Positions 17,969 to 25,869 of a stretch of 64,000 nt of DNA are shown one piece after another. The notes below the pieces were generated by a model, which did no database searches, was not told the origin of the DNA, and saw only the letters and a list, made by a program, of their open reading frames with translations. The stretch covers positions 1,612,001 through 1,676,000 of the forward strand of contig NZ_VWWO01000001.1 of the NCBI RefSeq assembly GCF_011752935.1, written 5' to 3'. The DNA is from Chitinophaga sp. Cy-1792. GTDB lineage: Bacteria; Bacteroidota; Bacteroidia; Chitinophagales; Chitinophagaceae. Each line of letters starts with the position of its first letter. Position 1 is the first letter of the stretch. Position numbers and translations under genes: made by a program.

Positions 17969-18532
17969 ATGCCTCGTCCGGTTCAATATAATAACAAAGT
18001 GAAGGTGGTGGATATTCCTGAGGGATATTCAGGTGAAGGATTTTATGCCACCAGTTTTGATAAGGCTATAGGCCTGGCCCGTAAGAATTCTATCTGGCCA
18101 CTGCCTTTTGCTACATCCTGCTGTGGAATTGAATTTATGGCTACCATGGCAGCCACTTACGATCTGGCCCGTTTCGGTGCAGAACGTATGGCATTTACGC
18201 CACGTCAGTGCGACCTGCTGATGGTAATGGGTACTATTTCCAAGAAAATGGGCCCTATCGTACGTCAGGTTTATCTGCAGATGGCTGAGCCACGCTGGGT
18301 AATGGCCGTTGGTGCCTGTGCCTGCAGCGGTGGTATTTTCGATACTTACTCCGTTCTCCAGGGGATAGACCAGGTAATTCCGGTAGATGTATATGTACCA
18401 GGTTGCCCTCCAAGACCAGAAGGTATTATCGACGGTTTCATGAAAATTCAGGAACTCGTTCATAATGAGAGTCTGCGTCGCCGTCATTCGGACAAATACC
18501 GCGAACTGATGGAATCCTACGGTATCAAATAA
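17969..18532 (+). CDS. nuoB: NADH-quinone oxidoreductase subunit B
   Basis: 187 residues. It carries cluster N2, the last iron-sulfur centre before quinone. All four ligands are visible: Cys51 and Cys52 (SCCGIEF), Cys117 (GACACSGG) and Cys146 (VPGCPPRPE). It is a peripheral-arm subunit contacting NuoD and NuoH and lies 24 nt after nuoA. Confidence 0.97.
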   Translation: MPRPVQYNNKVKVVDIPEGYSGEGFYATSFDKAIGLARKNSIWPLPFATSCCGIEFMATMAATYDLARFGAERMAFTPRQCDLLMVMGTISKKMGPIVRQVYLQMAEPRWVMAVGACACSGGIFDTYSVLQGIDQVIPVDVYVPGCPPRPEGIIDGFMKIQELVHNESLRRRHSDKYRELMESYGIK

Positions 18533-18575
18533 CTGAAGAACAGGTAAATCGTTAAACGTAAATCTAACATTGTTA

Positions 18576-19091
18576 ATGTCTTTAACAAACGAACGCATAC
18601 AGCAACGCCTCACGGAGAAGTTTGGGGATGTGGTCAGCGGTTTTGAAGAGCCGTATGGCATGCTCACCTTCACCGCACAAAGAGATTTTAACCTGAAAAT
18701 AATGCAATTCCTGTTTGACGACGAGGAGTTGCGTTTTCAGTTTTTGACGGATATCACTGCTGTACATTATCCCGAAAGGAAAAATGAAGAACTGGCAGTC
18801 GTATATCATCTGCATAACTTCCAGGATAACGTCCGCGTGAGACTGAAAGTCTTTGCGCCGGTTGCTGCTCCAAAAGTATTTACCGCTTCCAAACTGTTTC
18901 TTTCTGCAAACTGGATGGAGCGTGAAACATATGACTTTTTCGGGATTGACTTTGTAGGTCATCCTAACCTGAAACGTATCCTGAACGTAGACGAAATGAC
19001 TTATTTCCCTATGCGTAAGGAATTCCCGCTCGAAGACTCCATGCGTACCGATAAAGACGATGAGATGTTTGGTCGCGGCGGTAACATTTAA
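18576..19091 (+). CDS. nuoC: NADH-quinone oxidoreductase subunit C
   Basis: 171 residues from the ATG at 18576 (a TTG two codons earlier is also in frame). It is the 30-kDa-type structural subunit of the connecting module, with the signature ERETYDFFGIDFVGHPNLKRIL spread over residues 116-137 and the C-terminal PLEDSMRTDKDD. NuoC is encoded separately from NuoD here, not fused as in E. coli. Confidence 0.95.
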   Translation: MSLTNERIQQRLTEKFGDVVSGFEEPYGMLTFTAQRDFNLKIMQFLFDDEELRFQFLTDITAVHYPERKNEELAVVYHLHNFQDNVRVRLKVFAPVAAPKVFTASKLFLSANWMERETYDFFGIDFVGHPNLKRILNVDEMTYFPMRKEFPLEDSMRTDKDDEMFGRGGNI

Positions 19092-19103
19092 TACTACCAG
19101 GAC

Positions 19104-20324
19104 ATGCAAGACCAGAAACAACATATCAAACTGCCGGAAGGCTCGATAGAAAAAACAACACAAACACTGAACCTGGGTCCCACTCACCCTGCTACCCACG
19201 GCGTGTTTCAAAATATCCTGGAAATAGACGGTGAACGTATCGTTAGCGCAGAATCTACCGTTGGTTATATCCACCGTGCATTCGAAAAAATCGCTGAACG
19301 TCGTCCCTACTACCAGATCACTCCACTCACAGATCGCCTCAACTACTGCTCTTCCCCCATCAACAACATGGGCTGGCATCTGACCGTAGAAAAACTCCTT
19401 GGTATAGAACTCCCTAAAAGAGTGGATTACATGCGTGTAATCATCATGGAGCTGGCGCGTATTGCGGATCACCTTATCTGTAACTCCGTTATCGGGGTAG
19501 ATACCGGCGCCCTCACCGGCTTCGTGTACCTGATGACTTATCGTGAGCTGATCTACGAAATCTATGAAGAAATCTGTGGCTCCCGACTCACTACCAATAT
19601 TGGTCGTGTGGGTGGCTTCGAAAGAAACTTCACTCCTGCTGCATGGGCTAAACTGGACCGTTTTATGGCTGAATACCCTGCGGTACTGAAAGAATTTGAA
19701 ACCTTACTTACCCGTAACCGTATCTTCATCGATCGTACTTCCGGTGTGGGTGGTATAGATGCACAGCGTGCCATGAGCTATGGTTTCACTGGCCCTAACC
19801 TCCGCGCTGCCGGTATCGACTATGACGTACGTGTTGCGAATCCATACAGCTCTTACCAGGACTTCGATTTCAATGTTCCGGTAGGTACTACCGGCGATTG
19901 CTACGATCGTTACCTGGTGCGTAATGCCGAAATGTGGGAGAGTCTGAGCATCATCCGTCAGGCAATGGAGAAAATAAAAGGCCTGCCTGAAGATGTTTAC
20001 CATGCTGACGTTCCTGAATTCTATCTGCCTCCTAAACAGGATGTATATACGAAAATGGAAGCGTTGATCTATCACTTTAAGATCGTGATGGGTGAAACGG
20101 ATATTCCGAAAGGAGAGGTATACAATGCAGTAGAGGGAGCAAACGGAGAACTGGGCTTCTACCTGATCAGTGATGGTGGCCGTAGTCCTTACCGTCTGCA
20201 TTTCCGTCGTCCATGCTTCATTTATTATCAGGCTTATGCCGAACTGGTACAGGGTGCAATGTTGAGTGATGCGATCATCTGTATGAGTTCCCTGAACCTG
20301 ATTGCAGGAGAGCTGGATGCATAA
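19104..20324 (+). CDS. nuoD: NADH-quinone oxidoreductase subunit D
   Basis: 406 residues of the 49-kDa-type subunit that, with NuoB, forms the quinone-binding pocket. The N-terminal GPTHPATHGVFQ contains the quinone-site His pair; VGYIHRAFEKIAE and the C-terminal DGGRSPYRLHFRRPCF are also conserved. It starts 12 nt after nuoC, so it is probably translationally coupled. Confidence 0.97.
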   Translation: MQDQKQHIKLPEGSIEKTTQTLNLGPTHPATHGVFQNILEIDGERIVSAESTVGYIHRAFEKIAERRPYYQITPLTDRLNYCSSPINNMGWHLTVEKLLGIELPKRVDYMRVIIMELARIADHLICNSVIGVDTGALTGFVYLMTYRELIYEIYEEICGSRLTTNIGRVGGFERNFTPAAWAKLDRFMAEYPAVLKEFETLLTRNRIFIDRTSGVGGIDAQRAMSYGFTGPNLRAAGIDYDVRVANPYSSYQDFDFNVPVGTTGDCYDRYLVRNAEMWESLSIIRQAMEKIKGLPEDVYHADVPEFYLPPKQDVYTKMEALIYHFKIVMGETDIPKGEVYNAVEGANGELGFYLISDGGRSPYRLHFRRPCFIYYQAYAELVQGAMLSDAIICMSSLNLIAGELDA

Positions 20325-20353
20325 TAATTCTAAGATTAAAGCTGATTAAAATA

Positions 20354-20851
20354 ATGGCTGTGGTTCAATTTTCTGAAGAGAAACTGAATAAAGTAAAAGA
20401 AATCATCGCACGCTATCCGGAAGGAAAGCAGAAAAGTGCGCTGATCCCGGTGCTGCACCTGGCACAGGAATCATTTGGTGGTTGGTTGAGTGCAGAAACG
20501 ATGGACTATGTGGCAGAATTGCTCCAACTGAAGTCAATTGAGGTGTATGAAGTAGCAACATTCTACAGCATGTTCAACCTGAAACCGGTAGGGAAATATT
20601 TGTTTGAAGTATGTCAGACAGGTCCTTGCATGGTGAATGGTTCTGACAATATTATTGATTACATCAAAAGTACGCTGGGTATAGAAGTAGGTGAAACTAC
20701 CGCTGATGGTATGTTTACATTGAAAGCAGTGGAGTGTCTGGGTGCATGTGGATATGCGCCTATGATGCAGCTGGGTAAGCATTACCGTGAGCACCTGACA
20801 CCGGCGAAGGTTGATGAGATCATTGCTGAATGCAGATCTAAGGCTAACTAA
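20354..20851 (+). CDS. nuoE: NADH-quinone oxidoreductase subunit E
   Basis: 165 residues of the 24-kDa-type subunit with a thioredoxin-like fold holding 2Fe-2S cluster N1a. Ligands: CQTGPC and CLGAC (C-x4-C, then C-x3-C). It is part of the NADH dehydrogenase module with NuoF and NuoG. Confidence 0.96.
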   Translation: MAVVQFSEEKLNKVKEIIARYPEGKQKSALIPVLHLAQESFGGWLSAETMDYVAELLQLKSIEVYEVATFYSMFNLKPVGKYLFEVCQTGPCMVNGSDNIIDYIKSTLGIEVGETTADGMFTLKAVECLGACGYAPMMQLGKHYREHLTPAKVDEIIAECRSKAN

Positions 20852-20869
20852 TGCTGTAAAACGAATCTT

Positions 20870-21058
20870 ATGCGGTTATCAGGAATGTTATACGGGCAGA
20901 GGAAGAGTATTGTAGAAATTATACTGCTACTGGGTTTAATCACCGTATTGTGGCGCATAGACGATGCTTTTGTTTCACTTGTATGCGGAATACTTTCCGG
21001 CATTCTGTTTTACCGGCTTGGTGATCGTATTGCAAAAAAAGGGGTTAGCAAAGCCTGA
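20870..21058 (+). CDS. Small membrane protein embedded in the nuo operon
   Basis: 62 residues. The basic N-terminus MRLSGMLYGQRKS is followed by two closely spaced hydrophobic segments (about 15-28 and 32-47) and a basic tail. It is on the coding strand, 18 nt after nuoE and 78 nt before nuoF. No family is recognised and it is not a standard complex I subunit. It could be an accessory or assembly factor (inference only) or an unrelated passenger gene. Confidence 0.6.
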   Translation: MRLSGMLYGQRKSIVEIILLLGLITVLWRIDDAFVSLVCGILSGILFYRLGDRIAKKGVSKA

Positions 21059-21136
21059 AGGTCAAACAACTTTACATCACAAATCTGTTGATGACGCTTT
21101 CAAACAAGATCATGTCATCATACTATAAGGAAGAAA

Positions 21137-22495
21137 ATGGGACGCAAATTACTGTTAGAAAACGCACATATTGAAGGTATCCGGTATTACGACACCTACC
21201 GGAAAAATGGCGGTTATGCGGCAGCTGAAAAGGCGCTTAAATCAATGGGCCCTGAAGCTGTACTGGAAGAAGTGAAGAAGAGCGGCCTGCGTGGCCGTGG
21301 TGGCGCGGGTTTCCCTACCGGCATGAAATGGAGTTTTATTGCAAAACCTGAAGGCGTTCCCCGTTACCTCGTTTGCAATGCCGATGAGTCTGAGCCAGGT
21401 ACTTTTAAAGACCGCTACCTCATGGAGTTTATCCCTCACCTGCTGATCGAAGGATTACTCATTTCCAGCTTTACACTGGGAGCAAATGCTTGCTATATCT
21501 ATATCCGTGGTGAATACGCCTGGATTCCTGATATTCTTGAGCAGGCAATTGCAGAAGCAAAAAATAACGGCTGGTTAGGTAAAAATATTCAGGGAACCGG
21601 TTTCGACCTGGAGATATATGTACAACGCGGTGCGGGTGCTTATATCTGTGGAGAAGAGACTGCGTTGATTGAATCGCTGGAAGGTAAACGTGGTAATCCG
21701 CGTATCAAACCTCCGTTCCCTGCGGTAAAAGGCCTCTGGCAGTGCCCTACTGTAGTAAACAACGTTGAAACACTGGCAGCTGTAGTTCCTATTATTAACT
21801 ACGGCGCTGATGCATATATTGGCCTGGGTACTGGTAAATCTACCGGTACTAAACTCATTTCAGCCTGTGGTAATATCAACAAACCAGGGGTATATGAAAT
21901 TGAGATGAACATCTCCGTAGAAGAATTCATCTTCTCAGAAGAATACTGCGGTGGTATCAAAAATGGCAAACGCCTGAAAGCATGTATCCCTGGTGGATCT
22001 TCTGTTCCGGTATTGCCAGCAAACCTGCTGCTGAATACGGCAAAAGGTGAAAAGCGTATGATGACCTACGAAGGTCTGGCAGAAGGCGGTTTCGCAACCG
22101 GTTCTATGCTGGGTTCCGGTGGTTTCATCGTAATGGACGAAGATCAGTGTATCGTACGTAATACCCTGACCTTTGCCCGTTTCTACCACCACGAAAGCTG
22201 CGGACAATGCAGCCCTTGCCGTGAAGGTACCGGATGGATGGAGAAAGTGTTGAAAAACATTGAATATGGTAAAGGTAAGATGAGTGACATCGAATTACTC
22301 TGGGATATCCAGCGTAAAATCGAAGGTAATACCATCTGTCCGCTCGGCGACGCCGCAGCATGGCCGGTAGCAGCAGCTATCCGTCATTTCCGCGACGAGT
22401 TCGAATGGCATATCAAAAATCCGGAAGAAGCACAACGCCGCAACTTTGGTTTAGCACATTATGCTGACCCATTACCGGTTCCGGCAGCTGTGTAG
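21137..22495 (+). CDS. nuoF: NADH-quinone oxidoreductase subunit F
   Basis: 452 residues of the 51-kDa-type subunit that binds NADH and FMN and holds 4Fe-4S cluster N3. GLRGRGGAGFPTGMKWSF (NADH loop), CNADESEPGTFKDR (FMN region) and the cluster ligands ESCGQCSPCREGTGW with a later Cys in NTICPLGDAA are all present. It is the entry point of electrons into complex I. The next standard nuo gene is 588 nt away because of the repeat-bounded insert. Confidence 0.97.
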   Translation: MGRKLLLENAHIEGIRYYDTYRKNGGYAAAEKALKSMGPEAVLEEVKKSGLRGRGGAGFPTGMKWSFIAKPEGVPRYLVCNADESEPGTFKDRYLMEFIPHLLIEGLLISSFTLGANACYIYIRGEYAWIPDILEQAIAEAKNNGWLGKNIQGTGFDLEIYVQRGAGAYICGEETALIESLEGKRGNPRIKPPFPAVKGLWQCPTVVNNVETLAAVVPIINYGADAYIGLGTGKSTGTKLISACGNINKPGVYEIEMNISVEEFIFSEEYCGGIKNGKRLKACIPGGSSVPVLPANLLLNTAKGEKRMMTYEGLAEGGFATGSMLGSGGFIVMDEDQCIVRNTLTFARFYHHESCGQCSPCREGTGWMEKVLKNIEYGKGKMSDIELLWDIQRKIEGNTICPLGDAAAWPVAAAIRHFRDEFEWHIKNPEEAQRRNFGLAHYADPLPVPAAV

Positions 22496-22499
22496 TTTT

Positions 22500-22537
22500 T
22501 TTGCTCGCAAAGCAGCATAAGCAGCAGAGCAGCAAAG
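22500..22537 (+). repeat. Left 38-bp inverted repeat of the GxxExxY element
   Basis: Contains three AGCAGCA iterons at 22511, 22520 and 22528. The outer part reads TTTGCTCGC and the inner end reads AGCAAAG, so each copy can also form its own small imperfect hairpin. It begins 5 nt after the nuoF stop codon. Confidence 0.9.
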
Positions 22538-22590
22538 AATATTATGTTATAGTTATTTTCAGTATCTGTTAACCCACAAATATTTCATCC

Positions 22591-22968
22591 ATGACTGAAA
22601 ATGAAATCTCGAAAGAGGTTGTAGATCTTTGTTTTTATTTACACCAGAAATACGGTCCAGGGCTGTTTGAATCTGTTTATCAGCAATTACTTGCATATGA
22701 GTTACGTAAAAAGAATTATCATGTACAAGAGCAAGCTGAAATAGATATTGAACATGAAGGAATGGTTGTTCCAAATGCCTTTAAAGCAGATTTAATCATC
22801 AATCATAAAATAATAATTGAGCTAAAATCTGTCAAAGCACTGGAAGACGTACACTATAAACAACTATATACATATCTAAAGCTTACAGATTTAAGACTAG
22901 GTCTATTGATCAACTTTAATGTTAAGCTTATTAAAGATGGTATTCACCGGGTAGTTTATAGAATATAG
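22591..22968 (+). CDS. GxxExxY protein (PD-(D/E)XK nuclease-like)
   Basis: 125 residues. The name-giving motif is GLFESVY near residues 29-35. A nuclease-like core is visible near residues 70-88: FKADLII followed by IIIELKS, fitting Asp-x(n)-Glu-x-Lys of the PD-(D/E)XK fold. The family is common in Bacteroidota and other bacteria but has no established biological role that I know of. Here the gene is A+T-rich, lies within perfect 38-bp inverted repeats, and sits inside the nuo operon on the same strand, so it may be transcribed by read-through. No promoter consensus was found in the 53 nt between the left repeat and the ATG. Confidence 0.9.
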   Translation: MTENEISKEVVDLCFYLHQKYGPGLFESVYQQLLAYELRKKNYHVQEQAEIDIEHEGMVVPNAFKADLIINHKIIIELKSVKALEDVHYKQLYTYLKLTDLRLGLLINFNVKLIKDGIHRVVYRI

Positions 22969-23000
22969 GTGAAACAATAATAATTAAACAAAACTTAATC

Positions 23001-23038
23001 CTTTGCTGCTCTGCTGCTTATGCTGCTTTGCGAGCAAA
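23001..23038 (-). repeat. Right 38-bp inverted repeat of the GxxExxY element
   Basis: Exact reverse complement of 22500-22537. It lies 32 nt after the GxxExxY stop codon and 45 nt before the nuoG start codon. Confidence 0.9.
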
Positions 23039-23045
23039 GAAAGAA

Positions 23046-23068
23046 AAATAAAAAGCCCGCTTGCGGGC
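23046..23068 (-). terminator. Hairpin with a minus-strand T-run just outside the right repeat
   Basis: GCCCGC-TT-GCGGGC at 23055-23068. On the minus strand it is followed by TTTTTATTTTT, an intrinsic-terminator layout facing away from nuoG; on the plus strand no T-run follows. It may limit antisense transcription, or stabilise the nuoG mRNA 5' end. Confidence 0.5.
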
Positions 23069-23083
23069 AACAAACTGAAAACA

Positions 23084-24175
23084 ATGGCGGAGGAAAAAAA
23101 ATTATTCAAGGTTAAGATCGATAACATCTCCGTGGAGGTCGAACCTGGTACAACCATATTGAACGCAGCGCGTGGTATTGGAGGAGATGTGGTGCCACCG
23201 GCTATGTGTTATTATTCCAAACTGCAGGGAAGTGGCGGTAAATGCCGTACCTGCCTGGTAAAAGTAACCAAAGGATCTGAAGCAGATCCTCGCCCTATGC
23301 CTAAGCTGGTTGCCAGCTGCCGTACTACTGTTATGGACGGTATGGAAGTAGCTAATATCACTTCCCCTGAAGTACTGGAAGCACGTAAAGGTATTGTGGA
23401 ATTCCTGCTGATAAACCATCCGCTCGACTGTCCTGTTTGTGATCAGGCAGGTGAGTGCGACCTTCAGGACCTGAGCTATGAGCACGGTGCTGAATCTACC
23501 CGCTACGAATTCAAACGCAGAACATTCGAAAAAATTGATCTCGGTGAGCATATCCAGTTGCATATGACCCGTTGTATCCTCTGCTACCGTTGCGTATTCA
23601 CAGCTGACCAGCTGACAGAAAAACGTGAACACGGTATACTCGACAGAGGCGACCACTCCCAGATCAGTACATATATTCAACAAAACCTGGACAACGACTT
23701 CATCGGTAACGTGATTGATGTTTGTCCGGTAGGTGCTCTCACCGATAAAACGGCCCGTTTCAAAAACCGTGTATGGTTCCTGAAACCGGTAAATGCTCAC
23801 CGTCATTGCGACAATCCTAAATGCTGCGGTAAAACCGTTCTCTGGATGCGTGGTGATGAAATCTTCCGTGTAACTGCACGTAAAGATCAATTTGGTGAAG
23901 TAGAAGAGTGGATCTGTGATACCTGCCGCTTCGACAAGAAAGAGGTGAAAGACTGGACTATTGAAGGGCCTCGTCAAATCGACCGCCATAGCGTTATCAG
24001 CCAGGGCCATTATGTAAATACTGTAAAACCGAAAGATCCACTGGTAGAAGTACTGGACGGACGTCAGCCTAAACTGCTGTTCGATATCCACAGTACCAGC
24101 CAGGTAAACAGGCCGAATATTGATTTGTCAAAAATCGACGGGCCAGCTCATTCGGACGATTTTGATAAGAAATAA
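23084..24175 (+). CDS. nuoG: NADH-quinone oxidoreductase subunit G, short form
   Basis: 363 residues from the ATG at 23084; the frame stays open upstream to 23003 but that part lies within the inverted repeat. The N-terminal 2Fe-2S domain (Cys...GGKCRTCLVKV), the His/Cys cluster HPLDCPVCDQAGEC, and the 4Fe-4S cluster RCILCYRC with DVCPVGAL are present, then the beginning of the molybdopterin-type domain (CDNPKCCGKT, WICDTCRF). The large C-terminal domain of the 75-kDa homologues, which often brings NuoG to 700-900 residues, is absent. The first Fe-S relay is therefore complete while the structural domain is cut down. Confidence 0.93.
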   Translation: MAEEKKLFKVKIDNISVEVEPGTTILNAARGIGGDVVPPAMCYYSKLQGSGGKCRTCLVKVTKGSEADPRPMPKLVASCRTTVMDGMEVANITSPEVLEARKGIVEFLLINHPLDCPVCDQAGECDLQDLSYEHGAESTRYEFKRRTFEKIDLGEHIQLHMTRCILCYRCVFTADQLTEKREHGILDRGDHSQISTYIQQNLDNDFIGNVIDVCPVGALTDKTARFKNRVWFLKPVNAHRHCDNPKCCGKTVLWMRGDEIFRVTARKDQFGEVEEWICDTCRFDKKEVKDWTIEGPRQIDRHSVISQGHYVNTVKPKDPLVEVLDGRQPKLLFDIHSTSQVNRPNIDLSKIDGPAHSDDFDKK

Positions 24176-24203
24176 TCGTAACTCGCAATTCGTAATTCGT
24201 AAT
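24176..24203. repeat. Short CGTAATTC-type repeat upstream of nuoH
   Basis: Begins directly after the nuoG stop codon. It contains the 16-nt core TCGTAACTCGCAATTC followed by further GTAATTC copies. A near-identical core is found before nuoK. Confidence 0.6.
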
Positions 24204-24214
24204 AGTATTTGGTA

Positions 24215-25258
24215 ATGACGTTATTAAGCATAGACTGGTTTTTTATTCTGGAGAAAATAGCGCTGATAGCAGCGGTATTGATGCTCTCACTGGTAGTAGC
24301 GATGTATTCTACCTGGGGTGAAAGAAAGGTTGCGGCCTGGATCCAGGATCGTTTTGGTCCTAACCGTGCAGGTTTTATGGGTTTATTCCAGCCGCTGGCA
24401 GATGGTGGTAAACTGTTCTTCAAAGAAGAAATCATTCCTACCAACTCCAACAAATTCCTCTTCATCCTCGGCCCATCCATTGCTATGGTGGTGGCTTGTA
24501 TGACCAGCGCCGTTATTCCATGGGGCGATACCCTGACCATTGCCGGCCGCGAGGTTTCCTTGCAGGTGGCAGACGTAAACATCGGTATCCTCTTCATCTT
24601 TGCCGTAGTAGGTATGGGTGTTTATGGTATCATGATCGGTGGCTGGGCATCCAATAATAAATATTCCCTGCTGGCATCTGTACGTGCTGCTTCCCAGATC
24701 ATCTCCTATGAGCTGCCGATGGGACTGGCCTTGATTGCCCTCTTAATGTGGACAGGTACACTCAGTCTGAAAGAAATCGTTGAACAACAGCGTCATGGCA
24801 TGTGGAACGTATGGTATCAGCCACTAGGTTTTCTGATCTTCCTGATTTGTGCTTTTGCAGAATGTAACCGTGCTCCTTTCGATCTTCCGGAAGCGGAGAA
24901 TGAGCTGAACGGTGGTTATCACCTGGAGTATTCCTCCATGAAGCTGGGTTTCTTCCTGTTTGCTGAGTATATCAATATGTTTATCAGCTCTGCGCTGATG
25001 GCTACCATGTACTTTGGTGGCTATGCTTTCCCTGGAATGGATAGCCTGGGTGTTTCGCCTAACCTGCTGACCATCCTCGGATTCTTTGCGCTGTTTATCA
25101 AAGTGCTGCTCTTCATCTTCTTCTTTATGTGGGTACGCTGGACGTTACCACGTTTCAGATATGATCAGCTGATGCGTCTGGGCTGGAGAGTATTGATTCC
25201 GCTGGCATTGTTCAACATGCTGGCAACAGGAGCAACAGTATTATACTTACATCGTTAA
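24215..25258 (+). CDS. nuoH: NADH-quinone oxidoreductase subunit H
   Basis: 347 residues with about eight transmembrane helices. Signatures: GERKVAAWIQDRFGPNRAG on the quinone-facing loop, AFAECNRAPFDLPEAENEL, and FFFMWVRWTLPRFRYDQLM near the C-terminus. It links the peripheral arm to the proton-pumping arm. The ATG at 24215 is preferred over the in-frame TTG at 24209. Confidence 0.97.
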   Translation: MTLLSIDWFFILEKIALIAAVLMLSLVVAMYSTWGERKVAAWIQDRFGPNRAGFMGLFQPLADGGKLFFKEEIIPTNSNKFLFILGPSIAMVVACMTSAVIPWGDTLTIAGREVSLQVADVNIGILFIFAVVGMGVYGIMIGGWASNNKYSLLASVRAASQIISYELPMGLALIALLMWTGTLSLKEIVEQQRHGMWNVWYQPLGFLIFLICAFAECNRAPFDLPEAENELNGGYHLEYSSMKLGFFLFAEYINMFISSALMATMYFGGYAFPGMDSLGVSPNLLTILGFFALFIKVLLFIFFFMWVRWTLPRFRYDQLMRLGWRVLIPLALFNMLATGATVLYLHR

Positions 25259-25270
25259 TTGAGAATCATA

Positions 25271-25292
25271 CCTGCCATGTAACAGTGGCAGG
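25271..25292. repeat. Small hairpin in the nuoH-nuoI gap
   Basis: CCTGCCA (25271-25277) and TGGCAGG (25286-25292) form a 7-bp stem with an 8-nt loop. There is no T-run, so it is more likely an mRNA processing or stability element than a terminator. Confidence 0.5.
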
Positions 25293-25311
25293 TCCAAAAT
25301 AAGCATTGATT

Positions 25312-25815
25312 ATGCAAAGTTTAACTAATAGGGCAAAACCGGTTGATCGCAGGCCGATGTCGTTCGTGGAAAAGCTGTACCTCCCTGCCATTGCAAGGGG
25401 TATGGGTATTACCATGAAGCACCTTTTCAAACGTAAGGCTACCATCCCTTTCCCTGAAAAAAGACGTGAATTCAGCCCGGTTTTCCGTGGATTACACGTA
25501 TTGAACAGAGATGAGGAAGGACGTGAAAGATGTACTGCCTGTGGTCTCTGCGCTGTTGCCTGCCCTGCTGAAGCTATCACCATGGAAGCAGCAGAAAGAA
25601 AGCCGGGAGAAGAAAATCTGTACCGTGAAGAGAAATACGCTGCCCGTTATGAGATTAACATGCTGCGTTGCATTTTCTGTGGATTCTGTGAAGAGGCTTG
25701 CCCGAAAGATGCGGTGTATATGTCAGAAACATTTCCTCCAAGCGCTTACCAGCGTACAACATTTATCTATGGAAAAGAGGATCTGCTGATCCCAAATCCT
25801 AAGACTGGTAAATAA
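25312..25815 (+). CDS. nuoI: NADH-quinone oxidoreductase subunit I
   Basis: 167 residues with two 4Fe-4S ferredoxin motifs, CTACGLCAVACP and CIFCGFCEEACP, which hold clusters N6a and N6b between NuoG and NuoB. The amphipathic N-terminus (SFVEKLYLPAIARGMGITMKHLF) lies against the membrane. ATG at 25312 is preferred; a TTG two codons upstream is in frame. Confidence 0.96.
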   Translation: MQSLTNRAKPVDRRPMSFVEKLYLPAIARGMGITMKHLFKRKATIPFPEKRREFSPVFRGLHVLNRDEEGRERCTACGLCAVACPAEAITMEAAERKPGEENLYREEKYAARYEINMLRCIFCGFCEEACPKDAVYMSETFPPSAYQRTTFIYGKEDLLIPNPKTGK

Positions 25816-25869
25816 TTTCATTAACAAGCGGCATTTAAGCTAAAAATACAATAGTCAAACATAGCAGAG

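Larger units (their letters stand above)
22500..23038. mobile_element. 539-bp element: GxxExxY gene bounded by perfect 38-bp inverted repeats
   Basis: Left end 22500-22537 and right end 23001-23038 are exact reverse complements over 38 bp. The 539-bp unit holds one complete gene and about 85 nt of non-coding sequence and is clearly more A+T-rich than the nuo genes around it. It is inserted between nuoF and nuoG without breaking either. No clear target-site duplication was seen. Whether it moves, and by which enzyme, is not known; the arrangement resembles repeat-associated nuclease or MITE-like elements. Confidence 0.7.

Noticed and set aside
22500..23038. Classical insertion sequence
   Set aside because: No transposase-type DDE or HUH motif was seen in the only gene, and no target duplication was found. 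It is reported instead as a nuclease-associated repeat element.
23102..24091. 329-codon minus-strand open frame across nuoG
   Set aside because: Opposite to an unambiguous Fe-S gene. The Phe/Thr/Val-rich translation is typical of antisense reading of biased codons.
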